Shown: positions 8,391-17,159 of the stretch, in pieces
Position numbering within the stretch: position 1 is the first letter of the stretch
Layout of the letters: every line of letters starts with the position of its first letter
From: Plantactinospora sp. KBS50
GTDB lineage: Bacteria > Actinomycetota > Actinomycetes > Mycobacteriales > Micromonosporaceae
DNA length: 64,000 nucleotides
Reading direction: 5' to 3'
Assembly: GCF_002285795.1 (NCBI RefSeq)
Contig: NZ_CP022961.1
Coordinates: 6,625,727 to 6,689,726, forward strand
Program-made: the position numbers and the translations under genes
The notes under the pieces: generated by a model
Database searches by the model: none
What the model saw: only the letters and a program-made list of their open reading frames with translations
What the model was told of the DNA's origin: nothing

Positions 8391-8837
8391 GCCGGCAGCC
8401 TATCGAGCGGGCGACCGGATAGAGCCGACCGGCCCGCGACACAGCGCCGCTGGCCGCCCATAATGAGCGGCAGCGCAGCTCCGCACGCCGTTTGCAGAAG
8501 GTACCGCTGAAGGGCTCCCGGTAAGCGACTGAATCGCTGTCTTCGCACCGCCCATTGGACAGGAAATCAAACTCACCGTTTCGGTTTGTGCGCACTCGGT
8601 GACGATAACCGGTCCAATCATCGGATTATGCGCAATACGACATCTCTTGGGTGCAAACGGACCCCACTTCGCTTAGCGTACTTGTCATCGGAATGGTGGC
8701 GGACCCGCCGCGAGGGGGCCGCCCAGGGGTCAGACGAAGGAGTAGCCATGCGCGGTAGCAGCTGGGAGTGAGAGGGTACCGCCGCCCCCATGACGGGGCG
8801 TAGGCTGCCCGGTACGCCTCTTCCGGTGGAGAACACC
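8391..8837. other. Divergent intergenic region, moaC / GGDEF-EAL gene
   Basis: About 450 bases. The stretch 8520-8690 is noticeably richer in A+T than the neighbouring genes and is the likely promoter zone for both directions. I cannot place -35 and -10 boxes with confidence. A tiny ORF with a strong ribosome-binding site (8748-8771) is described separately. No RNA gene is recognisable. Confidence 0.5.
8748..8771 (+). CDS. Seven-codon upstream ORF (possible leader peptide)
   Basis: ATG followed by codons for RGSSWE and a TGA. GAAGGAG lies six bases before the ATG, a better ribosome-binding site than that of many full genes here. It ends 66 bases before the start of the GGDEF-EAL gene. It may be a translated leader that tunes expression downstream, or the ribosome-binding site may be fortuitous. 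Confidence 0.35.
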   Translation: MRGSSWE

Positions 8838-11363
8838 ATGGCAGGACAGCCTCGACGAGATCACGAGACCGATCGGCAACTCGCGTTGCCTGTCGGTCTC
8901 GTCGTCGTTCTTGCCACCGTGGTGCTGGCGGTGGCCCTGCACGCGGCCACCAACCCGTTCGTCTCGGCGCACACCTGGCAGACCACGGCAATCCTGACCT
9001 TGCTCGTCATCTTCGGAATGACGACCGCAATCCGGATCCGCATCCGATCCACCACTCAGGCGATCCAGTGGTGCGACGTGGCGATCATCATCGGCATGGC
9101 GGTCGCGCCGCCGCCGACGGTCGTTATCTGTACGGCCGTCGGCGTGACAATCGCTTATCTGTTCCGTCGCCGAGCGTTCATCAAATCGGTCTTCAACGTG
9201 GCCAAGGAAACGGTCCTTGCCGGGGCAGCCTGGATGCTGCTGCACACACTGGGCTGGACCGCGCAATCGGCCCGAACGCTGCCGGAAACCCTCGTGCCGC
9301 TAATCGTCGCCTACTGTCTGCTCGTCGTCCTGGACGAGCTGGTGATGTTGCCGGTCATCGCGCTGGACACCGGGACCCGGGTCCGGCAGCTCTTCCTGGC
9401 CGACCCCGGGCTCCGGCTGTTCAGCGCCGCGGCCCGGCTGCTGCTGATCGTCGGCACCGTCCTGATCCTCGAACTGGACAACGGCCTGCTGCTGGCCATC
9501 CCGCCGGTGGTGGTCAGCCTGCACCTGGCGTACGCCGGGCGGCTGCGCTCCCGGGAGGAACGCCAGGCATGGCAGCGGCTGGCCCGCACCACCGACGCGC
9601 TCAACGTGGTCGACCCCGACCTCGTGCTGCGCACCGCCGTCGCCCGGTCCGCCGAACTCTTCTCCGCCGACGAGGTGGAGGTGGAGCTGTTCAGCTCCGG
9701 CCGCCTGATCCGGGGCGACAGTGATTCGATCACCTACGACGGCCCGACCAACGGCGCACCGGAGACCGCCGACATCGTGATCCCGGCCGCGCTCACCCGG
9801 CACGACGACCACGAGGCGGTCGGCGAGGTACGGCTGCGGTTCCACGGACCGGTCCGGCTCTCCGAGCGCGAGCACTACACCCTGCGTACCTTCGCGTCCG
9901 CGCTCTGCACCGCGATCCGCAACGCCGACGCGTACGCCGAACTGGACCGGGTGGCGCGGGAGCAGGCCCACGCGGCCACCCACGACGCGCTGACCGGGCT
10001 GCCGAACCGGCGGCACCTGCTGGACACCGGCACGGAGCTGCTGCGCCGGCAGCACGCGGACGGCGTGGTGGCGCTGCTGCTGATCGACCTCAACCACTTC
10101 AAGGAGATCAACGACACCCTCGGCCACGCCGCCGGCGACCAGGTGCTGACCCAGGTGGCCGACCGGCTGCGCTCGGCCGTACGCGACGAGGACCTGGTGG
10201 CCCGGCTCGGCGGCGACGAGTTCGCGGTGCTGTTCCGCGGCCTGCCCGCGCCCGCGGTGGCGGCACACCGCGCCGAGGCGCTGTTCACCTCGCTGCACAA
10301 GCCGTTCGACCTGGACGGCATGCGGATCAGCGTGGAGGCCAGCGGCGGGATCGCGAGCGCGCCCAACGCCGGCGGGATGGCCGAGCTGCTGCGCCGCGCC
10401 GACGTGGCCATGTACCAGGCCAAGCGCAGCGGTCGCCGGATCACCACCTACGTGCCGGCGCAGGACACCGCCGACCTCGGGCGGCTGGTGCTCGGCGGCG
10501 ACCTTCCGCGCGCCGTGGCCGACGACGAGTTCACCGTGACCTTCCAGCCGATCGTGGAGCTGAACACCGGCGAGGTGATGGCCGCGGAGGCGCTGGCCCG
10601 CTGGCAGCACCCGGTGCACGGCATGATGGACCCGCTGCGGTTCATCGATGCCGTCGAACGCTCCGGCCTGCTCCCGGCCTTCACCGAGGCCGTCCTCGAC
10701 CAGTCGCTGATCGCGGCCCGGAGCTGGCGGGAGGCCGGCTTCGAGCTGCCGGTCGCGGTGAACGTCTCGCCGCGCAGCCTGCTCGACGCCCGGTTCCCCG
10801 GCGCGGTGCTCGCCCGGCTGCGGGCGCACGACCTGCCCCCGGACGGCCTGATCCTGGAACTGACCGAGACGCTGGCACTCAGCCAGCTCGAGGTGGTGGA
10901 CCAGGTGCTCAACCAGCTCCGCAACGAGGGGGTACGGCTGGCCCTGGACGACTTCGGCACCGGGTACTCGTCGCTGTCCATGCTCTCCCGGATCCCGGTC
11001 CACGAGCTGAAGATCGACCGCGAGTTCGTGATGGCCATGGAGAACTCCGCCGAGGCCAGCGCGGTGATCCGGTCCACGGTCGATCTCGGCCGCAGCCTCG
11101 GGCTGGTGGTGGTGGCCGAGGGCGTGGAGAGCGAGCCGCAGCGGCAGGCACTCTGGGAGCTGGGCTGCGCGGCCGGCCAGGGGCATCTCTTCGCCCGCCC
11201 GATGGCCGCCAGCCGGCTGCTGGTCGCGCTTCAGCAGGGCGCCGAGGGTCGCCCCGGCACGCTGGCGCCGCCGCTGCACGAGGCCGGATCGGTGATCCGG
11301 CTGTCACCCGGCCGGCGTACCGCGCCCCGGCGCCCCGACCGGCTGCCGCACCTACCGGCCTGA
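8838..11363 (+). CDS. Membrane-bound GGDEF-EAL cyclic-di-GMP enzyme
   Basis: An 841-residue protein. The N-terminal 250 residues contain six to eight hydrophobic segments (MASE-like sensor). A GAF-like cytoplasmic region follows, then a diguanylate cyclase domain with intact GGDEF at residues 458-462 and an inhibitory-site RDED five residues before it, then a phosphodiesterase domain with EALARW starting at E584. The EAL domain keeps the NVSPRSL, ELTE, DDFGTGYSSL, KIDREF and VVAEGVES motifs, so both activities look possible. Such proteins make and break cyclic-di-GMP, which in actinomycetes controls the timing of development. The ATG at 8838 (GGTGGAG upstream) is chosen over 8790. Confidence 0.93.
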   Translation: MAGQPRRDHETDRQLALPVGLVVVLATVVLAVALHAATNPFVSAHTWQTTAILTLLVIFGMTTAIRIRIRSTTQAIQWCDVAIIIGMAVAPPPTVVICTAVGVTIAYLFRRRAFIKSVFNVAKETVLAGAAWMLLHTLGWTAQSARTLPETLVPLIVAYCLLVVLDELVMLPVIALDTGTRVRQLFLADPGLRLFSAAARLLLIVGTVLILELDNGLLLAIPPVVVSLHLAYAGRLRSREERQAWQRLARTTDALNVVDPDLVLRTAVARSAELFSADEVEVELFSSGRLIRGDSDSITYDGPTNGAPETADIVIPAALTRHDDHEAVGEVRLRFHGPVRLSEREHYTLRTFASALCTAIRNADAYAELDRVAREQAHAATHDALTGLPNRRHLLDTGTELLRRQHADGVVALLLIDLNHFKEINDTLGHAAGDQVLTQVADRLRSAVRDEDLVARLGGDEFAVLFRGLPAPAVAAHRAEALFTSLHKPFDLDGMRISVEASGGIASAPNAGGMAELLRRADVAMYQAKRSGRRITTYVPAQDTADLGRLVLGGDLPRAVADDEFTVTFQPIVELNTGEVMAAEALARWQHPVHGMMDPLRFIDAVERSGLLPAFTEAVLDQSLIAARSWREAGFELPVAVNVSPRSLLDARFPGAVLARLRAHDLPPDGLILELTETLALSQLEVVDQVLNQLRNEGVRLALDDFGTGYSSLSMLSRIPVHELKIDREFVMAMENSAEASAVIRSTVDLGRSLGLVVVAEGVESEPQRQALWELGCAAGQGHLFARPMAASRLLVALQQGAEGRPGTLAPPLHEAGSVIRLSPGRRTAPRRPDRLPHLPA

Positions 11364-11458
11364 CCGGCCCGTTGACGCACCCGCCGGCCTGGCCGGGTCG
11401 GCTGCCGCACCTACACCTACCCGCCTGACCGGCCGCGACGCCCTGGCAGACTGGCGGC

Positions 11459-13267
11459 ATGACCCGAGCCGCCGACCGGGAGCCCGCGTCACCGCCCTCG
11501 CCCGGCTCGGCTTCCGATCGGGTCCGGCCGCCCGGACCCGGCCGGGCACTCGGCGGCGACCTTCTGCTCTATCTCGGGTCGGCCGTCTTCGCCGGATACA
11601 CCGCCGCCGCGTCGAGCCTGGCGCCGCATCGCGCCTGGGGGACGGTGGCGACGCCGGGCTACCTGCTGGCGGCCCTCGCCGTGCTGGCCCAGCTCGCCGC
11701 CGGCCGGCTGACCGTGCCGGGCCGGCTGACCGTGCCGGACCGGCCCACCGTGCCGGACCGGCTGACCACCGGCGGGCGCGGCCGGGCGGCGCGACCCGCC
11801 GGACGCCGGCTCGCGGCGATCCGGTCCCTGACCGGCATCCCCGGCAGGGCGTCGGTGACCGGATTCGCCTGGTTCGCCACCGCGCTGGTCCCGCTGATCG
11901 TCCAGGCCGTCCAGCGCGTCGACGGACGTACCGACCGGGCGCAGGAGGAGGTGCTCGTGGTCGAGCAGGCCGGCCAGCGGTTGTTCGAGCACGGCACCCC
12001 GTACCTGTCCCAGCCGGCCATCGCCGCCCTGCCCGTCGACGACCGGCTGCTCGGCTACCTGCCGTACCAGCCGGGCATGGCCCTGTTCGGTCTGCCGCGG
12101 GCGCTGGCCGGAACGGCCTGGTGGACCGACTCCCGGGTATGGTTCGCCGGCGCCACCGCCGCGACGCTGCTGGCCGCGGCCCTGCTGGCGGCCCGGGCGG
12201 CCCGGGGCGGCAGTGCCGGTGCGACCACCCGGCGCGACGGCTCCGCGCCGGCGGGCCGAACCGGATCCGAACTCGGACACCCCGCGGAACGGGCCGGATC
12301 CGGGGGCGGGTACTCCGCGCAGTCGGCCGGGACGCTGCTGCGGGCGGTGCAGCTGAGCACCGTACTGCCGCTCTCGGCGCTCGCCCTCGCCACCGGCGGC
12401 GACGACCTGCCGGTGCTGGGCCTGTGCCTCCTCGCCCTCGCGTTCTGCGCCGCCCGCCGGCCGGGCGCGGCCGGCGTGGCGATCGGCCTGGCCGGCGCGC
12501 TCAAGCTGCTCGCCTGGCCGATCGCCGTCGTGCTGCTGGTGCACGCGGCGACCCGCGGGCGGGGAGCGTTCGCGCGGTTGGCGGCCGGCGCCGTCGGCCT
12601 TCCGCTGGTCGCTCTCGTCCCGGTGCTGGTCATCGACGCGGCGGCGCTGGTCGAGAACGTGCTCCGCTTTCCGCTCGGGCGCGGCCTCGTCACCAGCCCG
12701 GCCGAGTCACCGCTGCCGGGCCACCTCATCGCGACCGGAATGCCCGGCGGTCGGCTGGTGGCCGCCGGGCTGCTCGGGGTCGCGGCGCTGGCCGTCGCCG
12801 GCCGGCTGCTGCGCCGGCCGCCGCGCACGGCCGCGGCCAGCGCAGCCATCAGCGGGTACGGCCTGCTCGCCGCGATGGCGCTGATGCCCAGCACCCGGTT
12901 CGGTTACCTGCTCTATCCGGTGGCGCTGCTCGGCTGGGCAACCGCGTTCCGCTCGGGTGCGGACCCGGGCGTCCCGACGGCGGTGAACCCAGGCATCCGG
13001 ACGGCGACGCACCCCGGCGTGCGGGCGGGCGCGAACCCCGGCGTGCGGGCGGCGGCGGACCCCGGTGTGCGGGCGGGCGCGAACCCAGGCGTGCGGGCGG
13101 CGGCGGACTCCGGTGTGCGGGCTGCTGTGGGCCCCGGCGTCCGGGCTGCTGACGAGCCGCAAGGCCGCGCACGGCGCCGACCCGGGAGCCCGGCCCGCCC
13201 CGGGTCGCTGGTAGAGCACGGTACGCCCCTACACGATGGCCATGTCGACGAAGCGCGACAGGTGTAG
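11459..13267 (+). CDS. Polytopic membrane protein, probable GT87/DUF2029-type glycosyltransferase, with C-terminal 8-residue repeats
   Basis: A 602-residue protein with about nine hydrophobic segments. The loop around residues 170-205 (EHGTPYLSQPAIAALPVDDRLLGYLPYQPG) and the GLAGALKLLAWP helix resemble polyprenol-phosphate-dependent mannosyltransferases, but the match is looser than for the gene at 4049. A short LTVPGRLTVPDRPTVPDR repeat sits after the second helix. The C-terminus carries eight copies of an 8-residue PGVRAxA unit encoded by tandem 24-base repeats (12962-13153) and should be cytoplasmic and disordered. The 3' end overlaps the convergent dnaB by 39 bases, so the last 13 codons are antisense to dnaB. 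Confidence 0.7.
   Translation: MTRAADREPASPPSPGSASDRVRPPGPGRALGGDLLLYLGSAVFAGYTAAASSLAPHRAWGTVATPGYLLAALAVLAQLAAGRLTVPGRLTVPDRPTVPDRLTTGGRGRAARPAGRRLAAIRSLTGIPGRASVTGFAWFATALVPLIVQAVQRVDGRTDRAQEEVLVVEQAGQRLFEHGTPYLSQPAIAALPVDDRLLGYLPYQPGMALFGLPRALAGTAWWTDSRVWFAGATAATLLAAALLAARAARGGSAGATTRRDGSAPAGRTGSELGHPAERAGSGGGYSAQSAGTLLRAVQLSTVLPLSALALATGGDDLPVLGLCLLALAFCAARRPGAAGVAIGLAGALKLLAWPIAVVLLVHAATRGRGAFARLAAGAVGLPLVALVPVLVIDAAALVENVLRFPLGRGLVTSPAESPLPGHLIATGMPGGRLVAAGLLGVAALAVAGRLLRRPPRTAAASAAISGYGLLAAMALMPSTRFGYLLYPVALLGWATAFRSGADPGVPTAVNPGIRTATHPGVRAGANPGVRAAADPGVRAGANPGVRAAADSGVRAAVGPGVRAADEPQGRARRRPGSPARPGSLVEHGTPLHDGHVDEARQV
12962..13153 (+). repeat. Eight tandem 24-bp repeats
   Basis: In-frame repeats encode units such as NPGVRAAA, DPGVRAGA and HPGVRAGA. 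The central four units are nearly identical and the outer ones have diverged. Copy number is likely to vary between strains by slippage or recombination. Confidence 0.85.
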
Positions 13268-16200
13268 CTGGGCTGCCACCGTGACCGTGTCGGTCGGGCC
13301 GTTCCGGTGCTTGGCCACGATGAAGTCGGCCTCACCGGCGCGCGGCGACTCCTTGTCGTAGTAGTCGTCCCGGTGCAGCAGGATGACGACGTCGGCGTCC
13401 TGCTCGATCGAGTTGTGCACGGCGATGCCGTTGGCGATGAAGTTGTGCACCCCCAGCACCGTGGCGTCGAAGACGGCCCGCTCGCCCAGTGACTCGACCG
13501 ACACGACCTCGTCCCAGTACACGTCGTTCGTGGCGTGCAGGTCGAGATCGGCATCGTCGAAAACGGCGGCGATCCGGGCCAGGGACTTCGACTCCGGCCC
13601 CGCGCCGTCGCCGGGGTCCGCGAGGACCGCACGGACCGTGCTCCACACCCGCGCCGGTACGGCGTCGACGGGAGCGCCGCCGGGCGGTCGCTCCAGCGTG
13701 GCGAGCAGCCGCGCGCAGCGGCCCGAGCGTTCCCCGTGCACGCCGATCTCGCGGAGAAACCGGACCTGGTCGTCCCGGTCGGGGATGTCCAGGACGTACC
13801 GCTGCCCGGGGCCGGCAGATCGGCGTTCCAGCAGCCGGCCGGTGATGCCGTACCGCAGCAGCAGCCGGGAGACGTCCTCCGCCAGCCGGCGGCTCGGGGT
13901 CGGGTAGCTGATCCGGCCGGGCCGGCCCGACTCACCGACCTCCACCCGGCCGGCCGCGCCCCACAGGTGCCGCAGGAAGTGCGTGACCTGCTCCTTCGGC
14001 AGCGCGAAGACCGACGCCGGGACGGACGCCCCGGACGGGCGGCGACCGAGCAGCCCCAACCCCTCCAGCCACTCGACGATCGGGTGCCGGCCATCGCGGC
14101 CCGTCCCGGGCGGCGCGGGAAACCGCAGCACGCTGCCGTACGCGCTCGGCCGCTCGTCGCGTACCGCGGCGACGCCGAAGTGCTTGGCGGCGATCGCGAC
14201 CGCTTCGAGATTCTCCTCGTCCCGGCTCGCGTACCCGATCCGGTCGGGGCCGGCGACGGAGCCGGCGCCGTCGCCGAATCCCGAGCCGAGGAGGTGGGCC
14301 AGCAGGGTCACCTCCTCCTCGGGCCACGGCTGCACCCGAAGCGGTGCGGGCACGTGCCTCGGCGTCGCGATCCGGGCGCCGATGGGCAGCTCGGCGAGGG
14401 ACCGCCAACCCTCGAACGTCAGGAACGGATGGTTGCCGGTGGCCTCGATGGTCCGGCCCGATCCCAACGTCAGCCGGTACACCCGGCGGATCCCGCTGGG
14501 AAAGGCGTGGGTCATGGTCCGCGGGGTGTACCGGAGCCGGTCGTCCAGCGCCCAGACCGGCACGTCCCGCAGGCCGCCGGCCAGCAGTTCACCCAGGGTG
14601 ATCTCGGCGTTGGTGTCCGCGCGGATCACCCGGGTGTCCGCGGTCAGGCAGCCGGATTCGCGCAGGTCGGACAGCTGCGGTCGCTTGTCGGTGCGCTGCT
14701 CGGGACCACGGTTCAGCTGGCTGACCGCGATGACCGGGCACTCGACCTCCTTGGCCAGCAGCTTCAACCCACGCGACAGCTCGGCGACCTCCTGCTGCCG
14801 GCTCTCCACCCGCTTCGGCGAACTCATCAGCTGGAGGTAGTCGACGACGATCATCTTCAGGTCGTGCCGCTGCTTGAGCCGCCGGGCCTTGGCCCGGATC
14901 TCCATCAGGTTCATGTTCGGGGTGTCGTCGACGAACAGCGGCGCCTCGCTGATCTCGCCCATGCAGCGGGCCAGCTTGGTCCAGTCGTCGTCGGAGAGCT
15001 GGCCGCTGCGCAGCACGTGCAGCGGCACCCGCGCCTCCGCGGAGAGCAACCGCATGACGATCTCGACCTTGCTCATCTCCAGCGAGAAGATGGCGGCGGC
15101 GTGGTTGGCCCGGATCGCGGCGTTGCGGGCGAAGTCCATGCTCGCCGTGCTGTTGTGGGTGGGGATCATGGCCCGACCCGCGAGGTAGAGATGGTCGCCG
15201 TTGTCGACCGTCACGCACCGCACCGGGACGCTCGCCACCGGGCGGATGCCGACGATGTCCCGCGAGCCGGCGCCGGTGGCGGTGCCGCGTCGCGCCCGGT
15301 GCACGGCCAGGCAGGGGGACCGCCGGAACACGTCCTCGGATGCGCGGAAGGTCAGCTGGTGGTCGGTCGGCCGCGCCGGACCGCCGCCCGAGCGGTGCGG
15401 TCGCGAGCAGCCGTAGCCCAGGCCGACCACCAGCTCGGACACGTCCTCGGCCAGCCGCGCGGACCCGGCCGCGTACCGGATGTCGCCGTCGGCGTCGACG
15501 TGGCCGGCGGCGTCGAGCAACCCGGCCAGCAGCGCCCGACGCTGCGGTTCGGACGCCCGCAGGTAGGGCGGGGGAAGGCGGTCGCCGGCCCCGTCGCGGC
15601 CGGCGCCGATCCGGGTGCCCAGCTCGTACGGCGGCACCGGAAGGTCCCGCTCGGGCAGGTCGAGCGGCCTGCTGTTGTGCACCGAGTGTCGCCGGCCGGC
15701 CGCGGCTGCGTACATGCTGTCCCGGATCTGCTCGGTGGTCTGCACCTCGCCGCGGGGGGCGGGTCGTACGCCGGGGACCGGTGACCCGGTGCCGGCCGGC
15801 GAACCGTCGTCCGCCGCGGCGCTGGCCAGCCACAGATGCTCGGCATCGGCCACCACGACCGAGCCGTCGGAGAACTCGACCTCGTAGCAGGGACGGTCGT
15901 GCAGGACCTCGAAGGCGGCCAACACGGTGGTCGGCCGGCCGTCGGCGCCGAGGAGCCGGTCCCCGACGCGTACGTCGGCCATCGTGGTCCAGCCCTCGGG
16001 CGTCGCGAGCGGGGTGTCCAGCGCCAGCGCCTTACCGAGGCCGGGCCGGCCGGCGACGATGATGAGCTGCCCGGGATGCAGACCGTTGAGCAACCGGTCC
16101 AGGTCCGTGAAGCCGGTCGGTACGCCGGTCATCACGCCGCTCTGCGCACCGACCGCCTCGATCTCGTCGAGGGTGGGCTGGAGCATGTCGGCCAGGACGG

Positions 16201-16759
16201 CGAAGTCCTCGCTCACCCGGCGCTCGGTGACCTCGTAGACCGCCTGCTGGGCGAGGTCCACGACGTCGTCGACGTCCCGGCCGCCACCCGTCCCGGAGCC
16301 GTAGCCCAGCTGCACGATGCGGGTGCCGGCCTCGACCAGCCGACGCAGCACCGCCCGCTCGCTCACGATCCGGGCGTAGTAGGCCGCGTTCGCCGCCGTC
16401 GGCACGGCCGCCATGCAGGTGTGCAGGTAGGGCGCCCCACCGATCCGGGCCAGGTCGCCGGAGTCGGCGAGGGCTGCCGCCACGGTGATCGCGTCGGCCG
16501 GCTCTCCCCGGCCGTACAGGTCGAGCACCTTGTCGAAGATGGTGGCGTGCACCGGCCGGTAGAAGTCGGTCGACTTGAGCATCTCGACCACGTCGGCCAC
16601 GGCGTCCTTGGACAGCAGCATGCCACCCAGCACGCACTGCTCGGCGGCGATGTCCTGCGGCGGCGTCCGGTCGAACTGCCCACCGTCCCGCTGCGCCGGC
16701 GGGCCGGGCGGCGGACCCGGTGGCCGGCCGTCCGCCCGCGAGTCGTCGGTGAGCGACAC
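13229..16759 (-). CDS. dnaB: Replicative DNA helicase DnaB with two inteins
   Basis: The 1,176-residue precursor should splice to a helicase of about 470 residues. Extein parts match DnaB throughout: the N-terminal primase-interaction domain (PQDIAAEQCVLGGMLLS), Walker A GRPGLGK/ST interrupted by intein 1, the IFSLEMSK and MIVVDYLQLM (Walker B) strands, SQLNRGPEQR, and RESG/SIEQDAD interrupted by intein 2. Both insertions sit in the ATPase core, so splicing is needed for helicase activity. The GTG at 16759 is preferred because GAGGGGGA precedes it; a GTG five codons upstream has nothing comparable. It is divergent from the gene at 17160 across a region holding DnaA-box-like sites. Confidence 0.96.
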   Translation of the reverse strand: MSLTDDSRADGRPPGPPPGPPAQRDGGQFDRTPPQDIAAEQCVLGGMLLSKDAVADVVEMLKSTDFYRPVHATIFDKVLDLYGRGEPADAITVAAALADSGDLARIGGAPYLHTCMAAVPTAANAAYYARIVSERAVLRRLVEAGTRIVQLGYGSGTGGGRDVDDVVDLAQQAVYEVTERRVSEDFAVLADMLQPTLDEIEAVGAQSGVMTGVPTGFTDLDRLLNGLHPGQLIIVAGRPGLGKALALDTPLATPEGWTTMADVRVGDRLLGADGRPTTVLAAFEVLHDRPCYEVEFSDGSVVVADAEHLWLASAAADDGSPAGTGSPVPGVRPAPRGEVQTTEQIRDSMYAAAAGRRHSVHNSRPLDLPERDLPVPPYELGTRIGAGRDGAGDRLPPPYLRASEPQRRALLAGLLDAAGHVDADGDIRYAAGSARLAEDVSELVVGLGYGCSRPHRSGGGPARPTDHQLTFRASEDVFRRSPCLAVHRARRGTATGAGSRDIVGIRPVASVPVRCVTVDNGDHLYLAGRAMIPTHNSTASMDFARNAAIRANHAAAIFSLEMSKVEIVMRLLSAEARVPLHVLRSGQLSDDDWTKLARCMGEISEAPLFVDDTPNMNLMEIRAKARRLKQRHDLKMIVVDYLQLMSSPKRVESRQQEVAELSRGLKLLAKEVECPVIAVSQLNRGPEQRTDKRPQLSDLRESGCLTADTRVIRADTNAEITLGELLAGGLRDVPVWALDDRLRYTPRTMTHAFPSGIRRVYRLTLGSGRTIEATGNHPFLTFEGWRSLAELPIGARIATPRHVPAPLRVQPWPEEEVTLLAHLLGSGFGDGAGSVAGPDRIGYASRDEENLEAVAIAAKHFGVAAVRDERPSAYGSVLRFPAPPGTGRDGRHPIVEWLEGLGLLGRRPSGASVPASVFALPKEQVTHFLRHLWGAAGRVEVGESGRPGRISYPTPSRRLAEDVSRLLLRYGITGRLLERRSAGPGQRYVLDIPDRDDQVRFLREIGVHGERSGRCARLLATLERPPGGAPVDAVPARVWSTVRAVLADPGDGAGPESKSLARIAAVFDDADLDLHATNDVYWDEVVSVESLGERAVFDATVLGVHNFIANGIAVHNSIEQDADVVILLHRDDYYDKESPRAGEADFIVAKHRNGPTDTVTVAAQLHLSRFVDMAIV
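13412..14650 (-). other. DnaB intein 2 (class 1, at RESG/S)
   Basis: 413 residues (precursor 704-1116). It starts with Cys (CLTADTRV), has a block B TGNHPF with T774 and H777, and ends GVHNFIANGIAVHN followed by Ser+1: a standard class 1 splicing domain. The middle region contains two degenerate dodecapeptide-like segments (LLAHLLGSGFGDG and FLRHLWGAAGRV) of a LAGLIDADG endonuclease in which the acidic catalytic residues look partly lost. The insertion site is the same conserved DnaB position used by other bacterial DnaB inteins. Confidence 0.9.
15152..16030 (-). other. DnaB intein 1 (class 3-type, in the P-loop)
   Basis: 293 residues (precursor 244-536) between GRPGLGK and STASM. It begins with Ala, not Cys or Ser, and has the noncontiguous Trp-Cys-Thr set of class 3 inteins: W310 in EHLW, C515 in VRCVTVDNGDHLY and T534 in the terminal IPTHN. 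Class 3 inteins begin splicing through the internal Cys. A degenerate LAGLIDADG-like block (LLAGLLDAAGHV, 410-421) suggests a homing endonuclease remnant that is probably inactive. Confidence 0.88.
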
Positions 16760-17159
16760 CGTTCCCCCTCTCACCGCACCGGTGGTACCCGTCGAGCTTG
16801 TCGCCCGGGTCCGACAACTTCGACCGCCGCCGACCGGTCACGGCGGGGGGTCTCCGTGGCCGGCGCCGCAGCCACGATACGTATCGCCGGGTCGGTGGCT
16901 CAAATGCCCCGGTGGACGAGCCTCGGGACAACCTGTGGACAGCCGGCCTCCAGTTGTGCGCAGCCCTGTGCACAGGGTGTGGATATCTCCTGGGGATCTT
17001 CCGACGGAAGCACGATGAGCTGCGCAGATCTGATCCCCAGGCTGTGGACAAAGAAAGTCCACCGGGTACGGTGCGCCTACGGTGCCGTACCATCGACGCC
17101 GAGAAGTCTGCCCGACAGTGGAATTGCACGTTCGATCCCGGAAAGGGAATTCTCCGGCC
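16760..17159. promoter_or_regulatory. dnaB upstream region with DnaA-box-like sites
   Basis: A 400-base gap between divergent genes. 9-mers on the minus strand match the high-G+C DnaA box: CTGTCCACA (16934-16942) and a perfect TTGTCCACA (17043-17051). A weaker ATATCCACA lies at 16978-16986, and a CTGTGCACAG palindrome sits beside it. This suggests that DnaA regulates dnaB or is titrated here. Confidence 0.5.

Noticed and set aside
8391..8747. Molybdenum-cofactor riboswitch upstream of moaC
   Set aside because: I could not trace the required helices; the A+T-rich stretch is better explained as a promoter region.
9300..11279. A 659-residue open frame antisense to the GGDEF-EAL gene
   Set aside because: High G+C suppresses stop codons in shadow frames. 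Its composition is biased to His, Gln, Gly and Arg with no domain, while the sense strand has full GGDEF and EAL motifs.
12962..13153. CRISPR-like array
   Set aside because: The 24-base repeats are contiguous without spacers and encode in-frame peptide repeats of a protein tail.
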